64,000 nt of DNA from Candidatus Heimdallarchaeota archaeon (GCA_030614005.1 JAUWKS010000011.1:1-64000); one strand, 5' to 3'. Numbered from the stretch's first letter, positions 8,917 through 18,934 are shown. A program made the numbers and translations. Notes: a model not told the origin generated them from the letters alone.

Positions 8917-8992
8917 GAATATCTACCTAGCATTTAGATAAACAATTAGACTTATTAGGGGGTTTTTGTCTTTATTTACATCGTTCGATTAA

Positions 8993-9526
8993 ATGAAGCA
9001 TTTAAAACGAACAATAATTCTGATTAAAGCTAAAGGATTTGCAAGAATGAGCGGACCAGATAAGAAAAAGCTAGATAAAATGATCTGGCAGCTTCGAGAA
9101 GGTTGGGGAGAAAGTACCCGTGTTGAAGCAGCTCGAGATTTAGGTTGGATTGGTACAGATGTTGCTGAAGAAGCTGTCCCTGAACTAATTAAGGCTCTCC
9201 TAATTGATAAAAGTGAGAACGTTAGAGTAGAAGCAGCTATTTCCTTACAATGGATTGGTGCAAAAGCATCACAGGCAGCGCCATCTTTATGTAAAGCATT
9301 GAGAGAAGATCAGAGCGAAAAAGTAAGAGAACGAGCAGCTATTGTACTCCAATCAATGAGTGATTCTGCCAGCGAAGTAGTTATCGTACTTGAGAAAGCA
9401 AGAGTTGAAGATAAAAGTATGCAAGTCCGACAAGCTGCAACAACTGCTCTTGAGAAATTATCAGAAAAGTTTGGTTGTAGCGATACTGCAGAACTTATTA
9501 AACTATTCAAGATAAAGAAAAAATAG
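8993..9526 (+). CDS. HEAT-repeat (PBS-lyase type) protein
   Basis: The 177-aa protein consists of about four HEAT repeats. Each has the pattern VRVEAAISLQWIG or TRVEAARDLGWIG, with a following ELIKAL or SLCKAL helix, which makes it an all-helical solenoid. Such proteins serve as binding platforms and usually have no enzymatic activity. ATG at 8993 lies about 20 bases after a TTATTTACA box, which would suit a leaderless transcript. ATG at 9047 (MSGPDKKK), with AAAGGA upstream, is a possible alternative start. There are no membrane segments. It stands 92 bp upstream of the S9 peptidase on the same strand. Confidence 0.7.
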   Translation: MKHLKRTIILIKAKGFARMSGPDKKKLDKMIWQLREGWGESTRVEAARDLGWIGTDVAEEAVPELIKALLIDKSENVRVEAAISLQWIGAKASQAAPSLCKALREDQSEKVRERAAIVLQSMSDSASEVVIVLEKARVEDKSMQVRQAATTALEKLSEKFGCSDTAELIKLFKIKKK

Positions 9527-9617
9527 TTTGCTCAACTATTTATTCTGAACCCTTGTTTTTATTTTCTAACTTTCATATATCACAACTAAAATAAACAAGA
9601 GAATTCAAGTCATAATT

Positions 9618-11789
9618 ATGACGATACAAGATAGTGGAACAAAAAAGAATTTTATTTCTGTAGAAGATCTCTATCAGTTAAAACAAATATCTAATCCAAC
9701 TTTTCGACCCAATACAAACGAAGTTTATTATTCGATAAATCAAGCCAATAAAGACGATAATGGGTACAGAAATGCTATTTGGAAAATAGCTGATACACCA
9801 CAACAATTTACTCAAGGATTACCAAGCGATAGTAACATTAAATGGTCACCCGATGGAAAATTGCTTGCATTTATCTCTGTACGAGGAGTTCAGAGTAGCA
9901 AACCAAGTGCGGAAAGCGAACCACCAAAACCGCAGATTTACTTGATTCCTTTTGATGGAGGAGAAGCTATCCAGTTAACAAAATTACCAAATGGTGTGAG
10001 TAATTTTGAGTGGAGTTTAGATGGTACAAAAATCGTTTTCATTTCCAAATTTAATAAGGATGAGCTAGAAGCACCTTCTGATGAAGAACAAAAGGAAATG
10101 CTCCCAGAGGAAATCGCTCTGATGAAAATGAGTAAGAAGAAGCTAGAGGAAAAGAAAACAGAGCCAAGGGTAATAACTAGAACTGAATATCGTTCTGGAA
10201 CTTCGTATAAAGATGATAGAAAAGGGCAAATTCACATCATTGATCTTGAAAGTAAAAAAGTAAAGAGATGGACAAATACTATTGAAGATGACTATTATTT
10301 TGCCTATCTTTTACCTGATAATTCTAACGTTGTAACTGCCCGTCAAAAACCCGGAGAAGGTGATGAAACACGAAATTGGGAATTAGTGAAGATTTCTCCA
10401 AAAGGAAAGGTTACAGTACTAGTCAAAGATCACTACGGGTGGGGGTTGTATTTTGAGTTATCTTCAGACGGTTCAAAAGCAGTATCCTCTATCAGCGATG
10501 AAAACCTTGGAACATTAGCTCAAGATAAATTATGTGTGTATGACCTTTCAGACGGAACGAGAACACTCTTAGCTGAAGAAATCGATAATCACAAAAATAA
10601 TGCTATTTGGTCTGAAGATGATCAATACATCTATTTCACAGTTCCAGAAAAAGGACTGGCTGCAATTTGGAGAGTAAATGTTACTACAGATGAAACAGAG
10701 AAAATAGTTGGGGGAAAAAAAGTCATTGCAGGTTTTGATATATCAAAAGATGAAGAGTGGTTAACTTATCATGCTTTTCATGTAAATGATCCATCAAAGC
10801 TCTATCGATATCACCTACCAACAAATAAAGAAGAATTACTTGATGCTCCAAATCAAAAATTCCTCAAGAAAAAGGCACTCGGAAAAACAGAAGAGGTGTG
10901 GTATTATGGAAATAATGCCGACTACAAAATCCAAGGCTGGATCTTAACTCCACCCGAATTTGATTCAAATAAGAAACATCCACTAGCTTTGAATATGCAT
11001 GGCGGACCTCACGTTATGTGGTCAAATCACCAAGCTATCCCAATGTTCCATGAATTTCAATTATTAGCTGCTGCAGGATATGTCGTCTTTTATTGCAATC
11101 CTCGTGGAAGTGATGGCTACGGTCAAGAATTTTATCAGGCAATTGAGAAAGCTTGGGGAGATGATGATTCACAAGATATCCTCAATGGTGTAGATCTTGT
11201 TGTTAAAAAAGGTTACATCGATGAAAAACGAATGGGTATTACCGGTGGCTCCTATGCTGGATTTATGACCGCTTGGATAGTAGGTCATGATAATCGTTTT
11301 GCGGCAGCAGTTAGCCAAAGAGGTGTATACTTCTTATCAAGTTTCTGGGCAACCACAGATAATGCTCGAGTGCTCATTGATGATGAATTTGGAGTATCTC
11401 CGCTTGAAGACAATCCATTTCTGTGGGAACGATCACCAGCTGCTTTTGCAGAAAATATCACAACACCAATAAGAATAATTCATGGTGAACAAGACTATCG
11501 TGCACCTATTCCCGATGCTGAAATGCTGTACCAAGGGATAAAACGCTCTCATCCTGAATTAGATGTTGAGTTAATTAGGTACCCCAGTGAAGGACATGAA
11601 CTATCCCGTTCAGGGCAACCAACTAGACGCCTTGATAGATTGGAGAAAATTATTGAATGGTTTGATAAATATTGTCAACCAGAAAAATACAAATCAATAG
11701 AAGAGCAGAAGAAAGCAACTGAAAAATTAAAGAAAGAAGCTTTTGAACAGCTCAATGAGAAAATAAAAGAACTTAAGAAAGAAAAGTAA
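9618..11789 (+). CDS. S9 family serine peptidase (acylaminoacyl-peptidase/prolyl oligopeptidase type)
   Basis: This 723-aa cytosolic protein has two parts. Residues about 15-420 form a seven-bladed propeller with repeats such as IKWSPDGKLLAFIS and FEWSLDGTKIVFIS. Residues about 440-690 form an alpha/beta-hydrolase peptidase domain. The catalytic triad is visible: Ser545 in GGSYAGF, Asp626 in GEQDYRAP and His660 in EGHELSR. The family cleaves short peptides or blocked N-terminal residues admitted through the propeller. The C-terminal 35 residues are a Lys/Glu-rich helix, longer than usual in the family. No signal peptide is seen. It is a single gene that converges on the sulfotransferase gene. 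Confidence 0.85.
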   Translation: MTIQDSGTKKNFISVEDLYQLKQISNPTFRPNTNEVYYSINQANKDDNGYRNAIWKIADTPQQFTQGLPSDSNIKWSPDGKLLAFISVRGVQSSKPSAESEPPKPQIYLIPFDGGEAIQLTKLPNGVSNFEWSLDGTKIVFISKFNKDELEAPSDEEQKEMLPEEIALMKMSKKKLEEKKTEPRVITRTEYRSGTSYKDDRKGQIHIIDLESKKVKRWTNTIEDDYYFAYLLPDNSNVVTARQKPGEGDETRNWELVKISPKGKVTVLVKDHYGWGLYFELSSDGSKAVSSISDENLGTLAQDKLCVYDLSDGTRTLLAEEIDNHKNNAIWSEDDQYIYFTVPEKGLAAIWRVNVTTDETEKIVGGKKVIAGFDISKDEEWLTYHAFHVNDPSKLYRYHLPTNKEELLDAPNQKFLKKKALGKTEEVWYYGNNADYKIQGWILTPPEFDSNKKHPLALNMHGGPHVMWSNHQAIPMFHEFQLLAAAGYVVFYCNPRGSDGYGQEFYQAIEKAWGDDDSQDILNGVDLVVKKGYIDEKRMGITGGSYAGFMTAWIVGHDNRFAAAVSQRGVYFLSSFWATTDNARVLIDDEFGVSPLEDNPFLWERSPAAFAENITTPIRIIHGEQDYRAPIPDAEMLYQGIKRSHPELDVELIRYPSEGHELSRSGQPTRRLDRLEKIIEWFDKYCQPEKYKSIEEQKKATEKLKKEAFEQLNEKIKELKKEK

Positions 11790-11799
11790 TTTTTCTTTC
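11777..11799 (+). terminator. Hairpin over the peptidase stop codon
   Basis: GAAAGAAAA (11777-11785) pairs with TTTTCTTTC (11791-11799), with a 5-base loop that includes most of the TAA stop. Further T-runs follow up to 11817. It sits in the 51-bp gap to a convergent gene and could act in both directions. Confidence 0.45.
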
Positions 11800-11840
11800 C
11801 TTTCTATTCTTTTTTTGATACTGAAGAATTCTTCAGATTT

Positions 11841-12977
11841 TTATTCCTGACTGTTTGGTTCTAATTTCTTATAACCATGTTGCTCTCTGATGAAATCCCA
11901 ATATTTGTTAACTCGAGTAATGATATCATCAGATATAGTGTGCTTATTTGGTTTGAATGATGCTTGCGATTCAACGTATTTGATGAACCTGTCTTTTGAA
12001 TCTTCAAATCCATCAATTCGTAAATCTTTGTAAACTTTCTCTATGAAGTACATTGGTTTTTTAAGAAATTCTTCATATTGAATTTCTACGAGATTCTCTT
12101 TAGGAATTAATTTTCGATCTACATTGAATTTTTCATACATCTCTTTGTAATTTTCCAAAATTCCTTCTTGTAAATCTTCATCTTTCCAAGTCTGTAAAGC
12201 ATAGATAGCAAACACTTCTCTGAAAAATCTTAGTGTTGAGGAATACATTTCGTAAGGATCACGATAGATATGAATGAATTTTGCATTTGGATACATATCC
12301 AAAATTGTTTTCAATCTGTAAGTGTTTGCAGGATTTTTAAGGAAAAGCATTTTTCCATCGTACTTCAAGGTCATCTTTTTAACAAAATAATCATATCTTT
12401 TTCTCCAATTCACCAAATCCTTTGAGGGACATTTGTCAAAGGAATTATATTGAGAATACAGTTTGAAGTTCTTTGGAAAGATGAATCCATTATAAAATCC
12501 AAATTTATCTGTAGCGCCAATGGCGTATTCTTCTTCTGTTGGTTCATCGCTACCCATGATTACATCATCCATAGGTCTGCTTTCTGGTAATGAGTAATCC
12601 AAAAGTCCTTTAGTAAATTTCTCAAATGCTAAGAAATAATGAGGGGCATAAGCTTCCAAGTTGGAAACGTAACCTTTGCTCTTGTCATGAGCGAGAGTAG
12701 TGATAAGAAAGGTTGTGCCAGTACGATAGTGACCAATAATAAATAATGGATCTGTTTTAACAACCGTTTTTTTGATTTTCCGGTTAAAACGTATTTTCTC
12801 AATCCATCCTAAAGGAGCTGTTAACCAAGCCAAAGTTATTGCATACCAAAATCTGGGCCAATATTTAATATGTATTCTAAATTTGTTTTGCCATAAAACA
12901 CGGAAAATATTGGACAATGTAAAACCTGCGAGAGGTTCCTCTTTAACTACTAAGTGTATGTATTTATTTTCATTCAT
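11841..12977 (-). CDS. PAPS-dependent sulfotransferase, copy 1
   Basis: This 378-aa protein belongs to the sulfotransferase superfamily. A membrane-proximal hydrophobic segment (YAITLAWLTAPLGW, about 45-58) is followed by the 5'-phosphosulfate loop IGHYRTGTTF (81-90). The 3'-phosphate motif is FIHIYRDPYEMYSS, around residue 215. The family transfers sulfate from PAPS to a hydroxyl or amine of a glycan, lipid or small molecule. It is about 50% similar by eye to the next gene and has the same length, so the two are a tandem duplicate. The PAPS-making genes sat and cysC lie upstream on the same strand. The acceptor is unknown. Confidence 0.75.
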   Translation of the reverse strand: MNENKYIHLVVKEEPLAGFTLSNIFRVLWQNKFRIHIKYWPRFWYAITLAWLTAPLGWIEKIRFNRKIKKTVVKTDPLFIIGHYRTGTTFLITTLAHDKSKGYVSNLEAYAPHYFLAFEKFTKGLLDYSLPESRPMDDVIMGSDEPTEEEYAIGATDKFGFYNGFIFPKNFKLYSQYNSFDKCPSKDLVNWRKRYDYFVKKMTLKYDGKMLFLKNPANTYRLKTILDMYPNAKFIHIYRDPYEMYSSTLRFFREVFAIYALQTWKDEDLQEGILENYKEMYEKFNVDRKLIPKENLVEIQYEEFLKKPMYFIEKVYKDLRIDGFEDSKDRFIKYVESQASFKPNKHTISDDIITRVNKYWDFIREQHGYKKLEPNSQE

Positions 12978-13096
12978 TGTGACAAATCCACCTGTTTCTA
13001 TCCGTAATGGTTAATAGGTTGCCAAACCTAGGAGAATGAAAACGTTTGCAAATATTAATTTTATGTCTTACTACTGTAATAAGAGAGAAAAAAGAA

Positions 13097-14233
13097 TCAA
13101 GCTGAGCTTTTAGGCTCAAGCTTTTCATAACCGAATCTGTCAAAAATAAAACTACATTCTTTATTCACTTTGGCAATTAATTCATCTGAAAAATTATACT
13201 TTCTAGGTTTGTAATCCTTATCTGTTTCGAGATATTTTTGCATGCCTTCTTTTGCTTCTAAAAATCCTTTAATTTTCAAATCAGAATACACTTTTTCCAT
13301 AGTTTCGAGAGGTTTGATAATAAAGTCCTCGTAGCGAATATACAAAATATTTTCTTTAGATATATCTTTTACATCATCATCTATTTTTTCAAAAAGTTCT
13401 TTGTAAATACCCAGAATATTGTTTTTGTATTCTTCTTCATTCCATGTTTGAAGTGAAAAAATACGTGAAGTATCTAAATGGAATTTTATTGAAGAAGCAA
13501 AGACTTCATACGGATTACGATATAAATGAATATACTTTGCTTTTGGATACATTTTATTCAAATGTTCCATCCGATAGGAATTAGCAGGGTTTTTTAAAAC
13601 CATTCTTTTATTATTATTCCTTAAAGCAACTTTTTTGATAAAGAATTCATAACGCTTTTTCCAGCGTTTCAAATCTTTGGGCTTAGCATCATCAAAAGAT
13701 TTGTAACTTGCATATGTTTTGAAATTTCTTGGAAAAATCATGCTATGAAAGTATCCGTATTTATCATACGCACCCAAAGAATGTTCTTCTTCTCCAGGTA
13801 AATCAGCATTGATTTTTATCTCATCCATCGGTCTTGTTTCCGGAAGAGAAGCAATAATCAATTTTCGAGTAAAATTTGGAAATGCCAAAAAGAACTGAGG
13901 AGCATACACTTCAATGTTTGATACTAATCCTTTGCTTTTATCTTGAGTAAAAAGATAATGCATAAGTGTTGTGCCACTTCTCCAATGTCCTACAATAAAA
14001 ATAGGATCTTCGGCTAATTTGTAATTGTTAACTTTGCGATTAAATCTTACTCTTTCAACAAAACGCAGAGGAGCTGTAATTAGAGTCAATGTAAATGCAT
14101 ACCAAAGTCTAGGCCAATATTTTATATGAACCCTAAATTTATTTGTCCAAAGTAAACGTAAAAGGTTACTTGTCGACCCACCGCCTAGTGGGCATCTGTT
14201 AATTATCCAATGATCTTTCAAAAATGAGTCCAC
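13097..14233 (-). CDS. PAPS-dependent sulfotransferase, copy 2
   Basis: This 378-aa paralogue of the downstream gene shares the same order of motifs. They are a hydrophobic segment (YAFTLTLITAPL), the phosphosulfate loop VGHWRSGTTL near residue 80, and the 3'-phosphate motif YIHLYRNPYEVFASS near 215. The start is GTG at 14233. A TCTATTTTAG box about 25 bases upstream on the minus strand would allow a nearly leaderless transcript. The gap to the next sulfotransferase is 119 bp. The two probably differ in acceptor, since the C-terminal halves diverge most. Confidence 0.75.
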   Translation of the reverse strand: MDSFLKDHWIINRCPLGGGSTSNLLRLLWTNKFRVHIKYWPRLWYAFTLTLITAPLRFVERVRFNRKVNNYKLAEDPIFIVGHWRSGTTLMHYLFTQDKSKGLVSNIEVYAPQFFLAFPNFTRKLIIASLPETRPMDEIKINADLPGEEEHSLGAYDKYGYFHSMIFPRNFKTYASYKSFDDAKPKDLKRWKKRYEFFIKKVALRNNNKRMVLKNPANSYRMEHLNKMYPKAKYIHLYRNPYEVFASSIKFHLDTSRIFSLQTWNEEEYKNNILGIYKELFEKIDDDVKDISKENILYIRYEDFIIKPLETMEKVYSDLKIKGFLEAKEGMQKYLETDKDYKPRKYNFSDELIAKVNKECSFIFDRFGYEKLEPKSSA

Positions 14234-14723
14234 CTTAATTTCTAAAATAGATTGAATGCCAATTCATCCCTAGTAACTTTAGAATGAATATAATTGTTTT
14301 GCTAAAAAAAGTCCGTTCTCTACAATATTTCTGTTTTTTTTAAAAATATTGAAAGAAATAATTTTAAAATTGAAAAGATGGAAACTATTATTGAAATTAT
14401 TGGTTGATTAGGGGAAGAAACTAGCATTGAAAAAGATTATTTGCTTGAAATAGATTTTTGATATCAAGTTTTTCAAATTGAAACTGTTTTGTGATAACTC
14501 ATTATGATTTTAATGCATCAAATATTCTGATAAATCTAACAATTGAGTAATTTATCGAGTATAATAGATTTTGAGGAATGCATAACAAAAGATACACAGC
14601 TTTTGATTTACTTTTTATAACAAAGGATTTGAATTTATAAAAAAATATTTTTAGAAAGACATTAAATTTTTTTCCAAAATTGAAGTGCCATTTAGAAAAA
14701 GAAGAAAGAAATAATTCCTACTC
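14234..14723. other. Long AT-rich gap between cysC and the sulfotransferase pair
   Basis: This 490-bp stretch is very AT-rich with many A- and T-runs. I find no open frame of useful length, no tRNA-like or strongly folded segment, and no long repeat. The only visible signal is the TATA-like box just upstream of the GTG start of the second sulfotransferase. It probably separates the transcripts of the PAPS-making and PAPS-using genes. Confidence 0.5.
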
Positions 14724-15275
14724 TTAGCTTGAGTTGGGAATCAATTTTTCTTTTTCGAGATAAGCAATGATTATCTTAATGCTTTCTTCTACTGTTTCAT
14801 CTTCAGTATTACAGATGATTTGAGGATTAGGTGGAGCTTCGTAAGGATGGCTTACACCTGTGAAATCCTTTATTATGCCAGCAAAAGCTTTTTCGTACAA
14901 TCCTTTAACATCTCTTCGAGCACATTCTTCTACAGAAGCATTTACGAAAACTTCAATGAAGGGAGCATTTTCTCCATTTGCTTCTTTACGAGCAGTTTCT
15001 CTTGCAGCAATAAATGGAGAAATGAAAGATACTAGAGTTGCTACTCCATGTTTTGCTAACAATGTCGTAACAAAGGTTATTCTTTCAATATTCAAATTTC
15101 GATCATCTACTGAAAAGCCGAGATCTCTTGTAAAGGTCTTTCTAACGATATCTCCATCAAGCCTTTGCACTCGCAAATCTCTTTCAAGGAGCACTTTTTC
15201 TAATTCAACAGCAATTGTTGTTTTGCCCGAACCGGATAGGCCGGTAAACCATAATACAAAACCTGGGTCGTTCAT
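14724..15275 (-). CDS. cysC: Adenylylsulfate kinase
   Basis: This 183-aa protein is a standard APS kinase that phosphorylates APS to PAPS with ATP. Walker A is GLSGSGKTT (residues about 12-20). The substrate motif is LDGDIVRKTF. A Ser in VSFISPF marks the conserved active-site strand. RDVKGLYEKAFAG followed by FTGVSHPYE is the lid and nucleotide-binding segment. The length is typical. It follows sat on the minus strand with a 34-bp gap, so the two are likely co-transcribed. No PAPS reductase is in the window, which points to sulfation rather than assimilation as the use of the PAPS. Confidence 0.92.
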   Translation of the reverse strand: MNDPGFVLWFTGLSGSGKTTIAVELEKVLLERDLRVQRLDGDIVRKTFTRDLGFSVDDRNLNIERITFVTTLLAKHGVATLVSFISPFIAARETARKEANGENAPFIEVFVNASVEECARRDVKGLYEKAFAGIIKDFTGVSHPYEAPPNPQIICNTEDETVEESIKIIIAYLEKEKLIPNSS

Positions 15276-15309
15276 TAATTTTCACTCTCAATAATTTTTT
15301 AATTTCATT

Positions 15310-16464
15310 TTACTTTACAAATAACTCCTTTTGTTTTAAGAGGTATTCAGCAACTTCAGGACGCATATATTCAGTTAACCCGTCAAGTTGTTTATCGACA
15401 ATCATTTTTCTGATTTTTTTACCGCTAATCATTTTTTGATATTCAGTGCCATCATGTGGACAAGTGTAATCATTCACTACTCCACCACATTTATCACATT
15501 TGAAGAATGAACGGAAGCAAATTGGTTTAATTTCCAAATCAGGGAATTTATCAAAAATAGCGTGTGCATCAAATGGACCATAATAGCTACCAACACCTGC
15601 ATGGTCTCTTCCGACGATGAAATGACTGCAACCAAAATTCTTTCTCATAATAGAGTGGAAAATTGCTTCTTTTGGTCCACCGTATCTCATTCTCGTTCTG
15701 AGAATACCCATCATTGTTCTATCTTTGCGATAATAGTTGTCCATAAGAACATTGTAGGCACCTAAAATAACTGGATCAGTGAAATCATTTGTTTTCTTTT
15801 TACCAATGATTGGGTTAACAAATAATCCATCTACCATTGTTAGTGCGGCTTTCTGTACGTATTCATGCCCTAAATGAGGAACATTTCTAGTTTGAAAACC
15901 TACAACAGTCTTCCAACCCTTTTTCTCAAACAGAGCCCTTGTTTGTTGTGGATAGAAAGTGTATTCTTTAAAATCAGTGATAAAAGTGTTTACAAGATCA
16001 ATTTTACCTGCAAATAAATTATCATTGGAATTAAGTACTTTTTCTACACCAGGATGAGCTGCATCGAGGGTTTGAAAAGAACTTTCTGCGATAGCTTTCT
16101 TCTCGTGCTTATAGATTTGTTCTAGATGTAAAACAGCAATAATTTTTCCTTCACTATTCGTTAAGGCAATATCATCACCTTCTGAATAGTTTTTTGCAGT
16201 AACATCATTGACATCGAATGTAATAGGAATGGTCCATGCTAAATCATTAACAAGTCTGTCATTTTTGATGATGGATTGAACATCCTCTTCCACCATAAAA
16301 CCTTCGAGAGGACTAAAAACACCGTGTGCGATGTTATAAAGATCCTCAATGACTTCATTGTTTACCTCTAGTTTTGGCATAGATTGAAATTCCGATTCAA
16401 TTCGAGCTTTATCTTTTTCTGGTAAGACTTTATCAGTTAGCTTATTACCGTGTGGGTTAATCAT
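15310..16464 (-). CDS. sat: Sulfate adenylyltransferase (ATP sulfurylase)
   Basis: The protein from ATG at 16464 is 384 aa, the usual length of the single-chain archaeal/bacterial enzyme. An N-terminal PUA-like domain is followed by the catalytic domain. The latter has QTRNVPHLGH (the QTRNPxHxxH motif with Pro to Val) and GRDHAGVG. Near the C-terminus there is a zinc knuckle CDKC...C.H as in archaeal and thermophile forms, then ISGKKIRKM. It makes APS from sulfate and ATP. The frame stays open upstream to 16746, but that stretch does not resemble the family and runs into the next gene, so the later ATG is used. Confidence 0.9.
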   Translation of the reverse strand: MINPHGNKLTDKVLPEKDKARIESEFQSMPKLEVNNEVIEDLYNIAHGVFSPLEGFMVEEDVQSIIKNDRLVNDLAWTIPITFDVNDVTAKNYSEGDDIALTNSEGKIIAVLHLEQIYKHEKKAIAESSFQTLDAAHPGVEKVLNSNDNLFAGKIDLVNTFITDFKEYTFYPQQTRALFEKKGWKTVVGFQTRNVPHLGHEYVQKAALTMVDGLFVNPIIGKKKTNDFTDPVILGAYNVLMDNYYRKDRTMMGILRTRMRYGGPKEAIFHSIMRKNFGCSHFIVGRDHAGVGSYYGPFDAHAIFDKFPDLEIKPICFRSFFKCDKCGGVVNDYTCPHDGTEYQKMISGKKIRKMIVDKQLDGLTEYMRPEVAEYLLKQKELFVK

Positions 16465-16663
16465 TATTGACAATCTCCAGTAATTTAATTGAAATATAGA
16501 TTTAATTTCAATAACTAGTAATAGATGAAATATCCAAGGTGCTTTTTCAAGCTTGGACAATTTGAATGCCTGTGTCCGAATAAAGAAATTTAACCTCAAA
16601 TTAATAAGTGTATTGAAGAATATTTCAAATTGAGTAAACATCTCACCAAAGAAAAAAGCTCCT

Positions 16664-18829
16664 TTAGGATTTAGAGAAATTTTTACTGATAGATTTAATT
16701 TTCTGTAAATAATCACTCTCGAGATGGTTTGAAGATTTTTTAACAATCTCTTTTTTATATTGAGATTCTTTAATGCGTTGCTTCTTATGGTGTAAAATTA
16801 GCTGAGCCCATAATAACCCTAAAGCTGCTTTTTCTTCAATTTGTTGATTGTTACTATACTCTTTACTGAAAAGAACTAATTCATCAGCGAATTTTATAAC
16901 TGATTTCCAATCATCTGAATTAGTGGTTAGAATTAGAAAAGAATAGCCTTCTGCTAATTTTACTTGTATATTTTCATCAAAGGAATATCTATTTGCTATG
17001 CTTTTCAAAATTTCTAGTAGTTCTAACTTTCTCATTTCGACTGTTGAAGTAAATGCAAGAATCCCTTCATTTATTGCTCGAGCAATTTTCAAAGGAATTT
17101 TTTCGTCTCTGAGGCTTAATCTATTTGCTGTTTCAATTTCAATCTTTAATTGTTCAAGAAGAATTGTTTCCCCTCGTCTGGCTAAGAAGCTAATAAGACG
17201 TGTAATATTACTTACAAAATTAAACTGTTTATAATATTTAGAGAGAAATTTCAATCCCATCTTATTGATGATTTCTAAAAAGAATACTGTTCCAACTCCA
17301 TCCAATCTTGCTGCTCTAAGTGTTGTTGCTCGAATAAGTGGGTTTACTAATTCCACAATGAGTTTTTTCTCAGACATATTTGAGACGTGATCAAATATTT
17401 CTTCTTGAGAAATGTTCAATTTAGCACTATTGTAACCATGCATGCCTACAGAAAAAATGAGTGCTTTTGTATGCAATAATTGATTAATAAGAAATCTATT
17501 ATCATTAAGCTCAAGTTGCTTTAAAAATTCCAATTGCTCTAAAATTCTTTCTTCTTTTGTAGCGGCTAAAGTTAAATCGTCATCTCTAGACGTTTCATCT
17601 TGAATTTCATCAATAGTTTTTCTGTCAGCAGGTATTTGTCCTGTTTCCCGCAAATGTTCTTTAATATCATTATTATAATCAATTACTGCATCAATTTCCT
17701 CAACGATGCTGAATGGTTTGTTCTTTTCTAATTTTGTGTGTAGTTCCTTGGTTAATTTTTCAATATCCTCAATATCATTAATATCATAAGAAAGCTTAAG
17801 CCCTCTTCGACCTATTTTCAGAGCATCATATTCCTCTATTCGCATCATTTTTTGAATTGCAAGCAGCTTTCCTTCAGCAATTTTATATTGCTGATTCTTG
17901 TCTCGTTCTACACGTAAATCGATTACAATAGGAAGATCAGCTAATGTCTCCCAAAGATTATATTTATCCAATGTAATGCTTAATCGATATACATCCCTGT
18001 AAAATTCACTCTTATCTTTTCTCAATAATTTCTCCGAGTCTTGAAGTATCTCTCTGATTCCGGCAATACAATCCTCACAAGGTTTCTCTGTTTGATTATT
18101 TATACGCGCCATATTTAGAACTGCGTTGATGACTCCCTCTTGAAAAATGTCATCTATATCTTCTCCTAAAATTAAACGTAGTCCATTACTATTTTGATTT
18201 TCTGTGCTTTCACATTTGTGGCCACTAATTGAGAAGCCTATAAACTTCTGATAAAGATTTTTTATTGTTGAGCAATCCTGCTCATCAAGATAGAATAGTG
18301 CATTCAAGTATACTTTCGCATTTAGCAATTGAATGGCATCAATTAGAGGATGGAGAGCCCATTTCTCTTTTATCATAGAGATAATTTCTAGTATTTCATC
18401 ATCTTTTCCCCAACGAATAAGTTCTATGGATGCTCGAGATATCGCATCGTAAATGGTTTTATTTTCGGGTATTTTAACGATAATATCAATAAAGTCAGTA
18501 AAAAGATCAATTCGTCTTGTATCACGAATGTTGTAGCTATCAATTAGAAGCTTGTAAATTGCTCGAGAGAGAATATTTACTAACTCACTAAATTCTTTGG
18601 ACCACCAGGCAATTTCAACCAACTGATTCAAAATAACTCGTTCAGAGGTAACATCACCCTGTTCACTAAATGATTCCATTATTTCAAAGAGAATATTAGC
18701 AAATTCCTCTGTTTTCTTAGTGTCTTCTTTCAAGTCAATTTTACTTCTGCATTGTAGAATATATGCAAAGATATCTTCTTTAGACATCAGTAGATAGCTT
18801 TTTTTCAGCTGTTTAAGTTCCTTTGACAT
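16664..18829 (-). CDS. Large all-helical protein of unknown function
   Basis: This protein of about 721 aa is soluble and almost entirely helical, rich in Glu, Lys, Leu and Ile. It resembles a solenoid of TPR- or HEAT-like helices, but no repeat consensus is clear enough to name. A charged linker around residues 360-400 (EETGQIPADRKTIDEIQDE type) may split it into two lobes. A Cys pair CEDC lies near residue 255. ATG at 18829 is preferred over GTG at 18841, because AGGTGA lies eight bases before it. There are no signal or membrane segments. It lies upstream of sat on the same strand, with about 200 bp between them. Confidence 0.6.
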   Translation of the reverse strand: MSKELKQLKKSYLLMSKEDIFAYILQCRSKIDLKEDTKKTEEFANILFEIMESFSEQGDVTSERVILNQLVEIAWWSKEFSELVNILSRAIYKLLIDSYNIRDTRRIDLFTDFIDIIVKIPENKTIYDAISRASIELIRWGKDDEILEIISMIKEKWALHPLIDAIQLLNAKVYLNALFYLDEQDCSTIKNLYQKFIGFSISGHKCESTENQNSNGLRLILGEDIDDIFQEGVINAVLNMARINNQTEKPCEDCIAGIREILQDSEKLLRKDKSEFYRDVYRLSITLDKYNLWETLADLPIVIDLRVERDKNQQYKIAEGKLLAIQKMMRIEEYDALKIGRRGLKLSYDINDIEDIEKLTKELHTKLEKNKPFSIVEEIDAVIDYNNDIKEHLRETGQIPADRKTIDEIQDETSRDDDLTLAATKEERILEQLEFLKQLELNDNRFLINQLLHTKALIFSVGMHGYNSAKLNISQEEIFDHVSNMSEKKLIVELVNPLIRATTLRAARLDGVGTVFFLEIINKMGLKFLSKYYKQFNFVSNITRLISFLARRGETILLEQLKIEIETANRLSLRDEKIPLKIARAINEGILAFTSTVEMRKLELLEILKSIANRYSFDENIQVKLAEGYSFLILTTNSDDWKSVIKFADELVLFSKEYSNNQQIEEKAALGLLWAQLILHHKKQRIKESQYKKEIVKKSSNHLESDYLQKIKSISKNFSKS

Positions 18830-18934
18830 TGAGGTATTCACCTAATATAAAACACAGAGGATTATGAATCCCATTTTGCTTATCAACTTATCAGTAAACA
18901 TCAATAAATCTCTTTTTCTTAGTGCATAAAAAAA

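Noticed and set aside
14860..15294. A 144-codon frame opposite cysC
   Set aside because: It lies entirely over conserved cysC motifs; the cysC reading is certain.
16465..16746. N-terminal extension of sat by 94 codons
   Set aside because: The extension does not resemble the enzyme family, is rich in Phe/Lys, and overlaps the end of the neighbouring gene. ATG 16464 gives the normal length.
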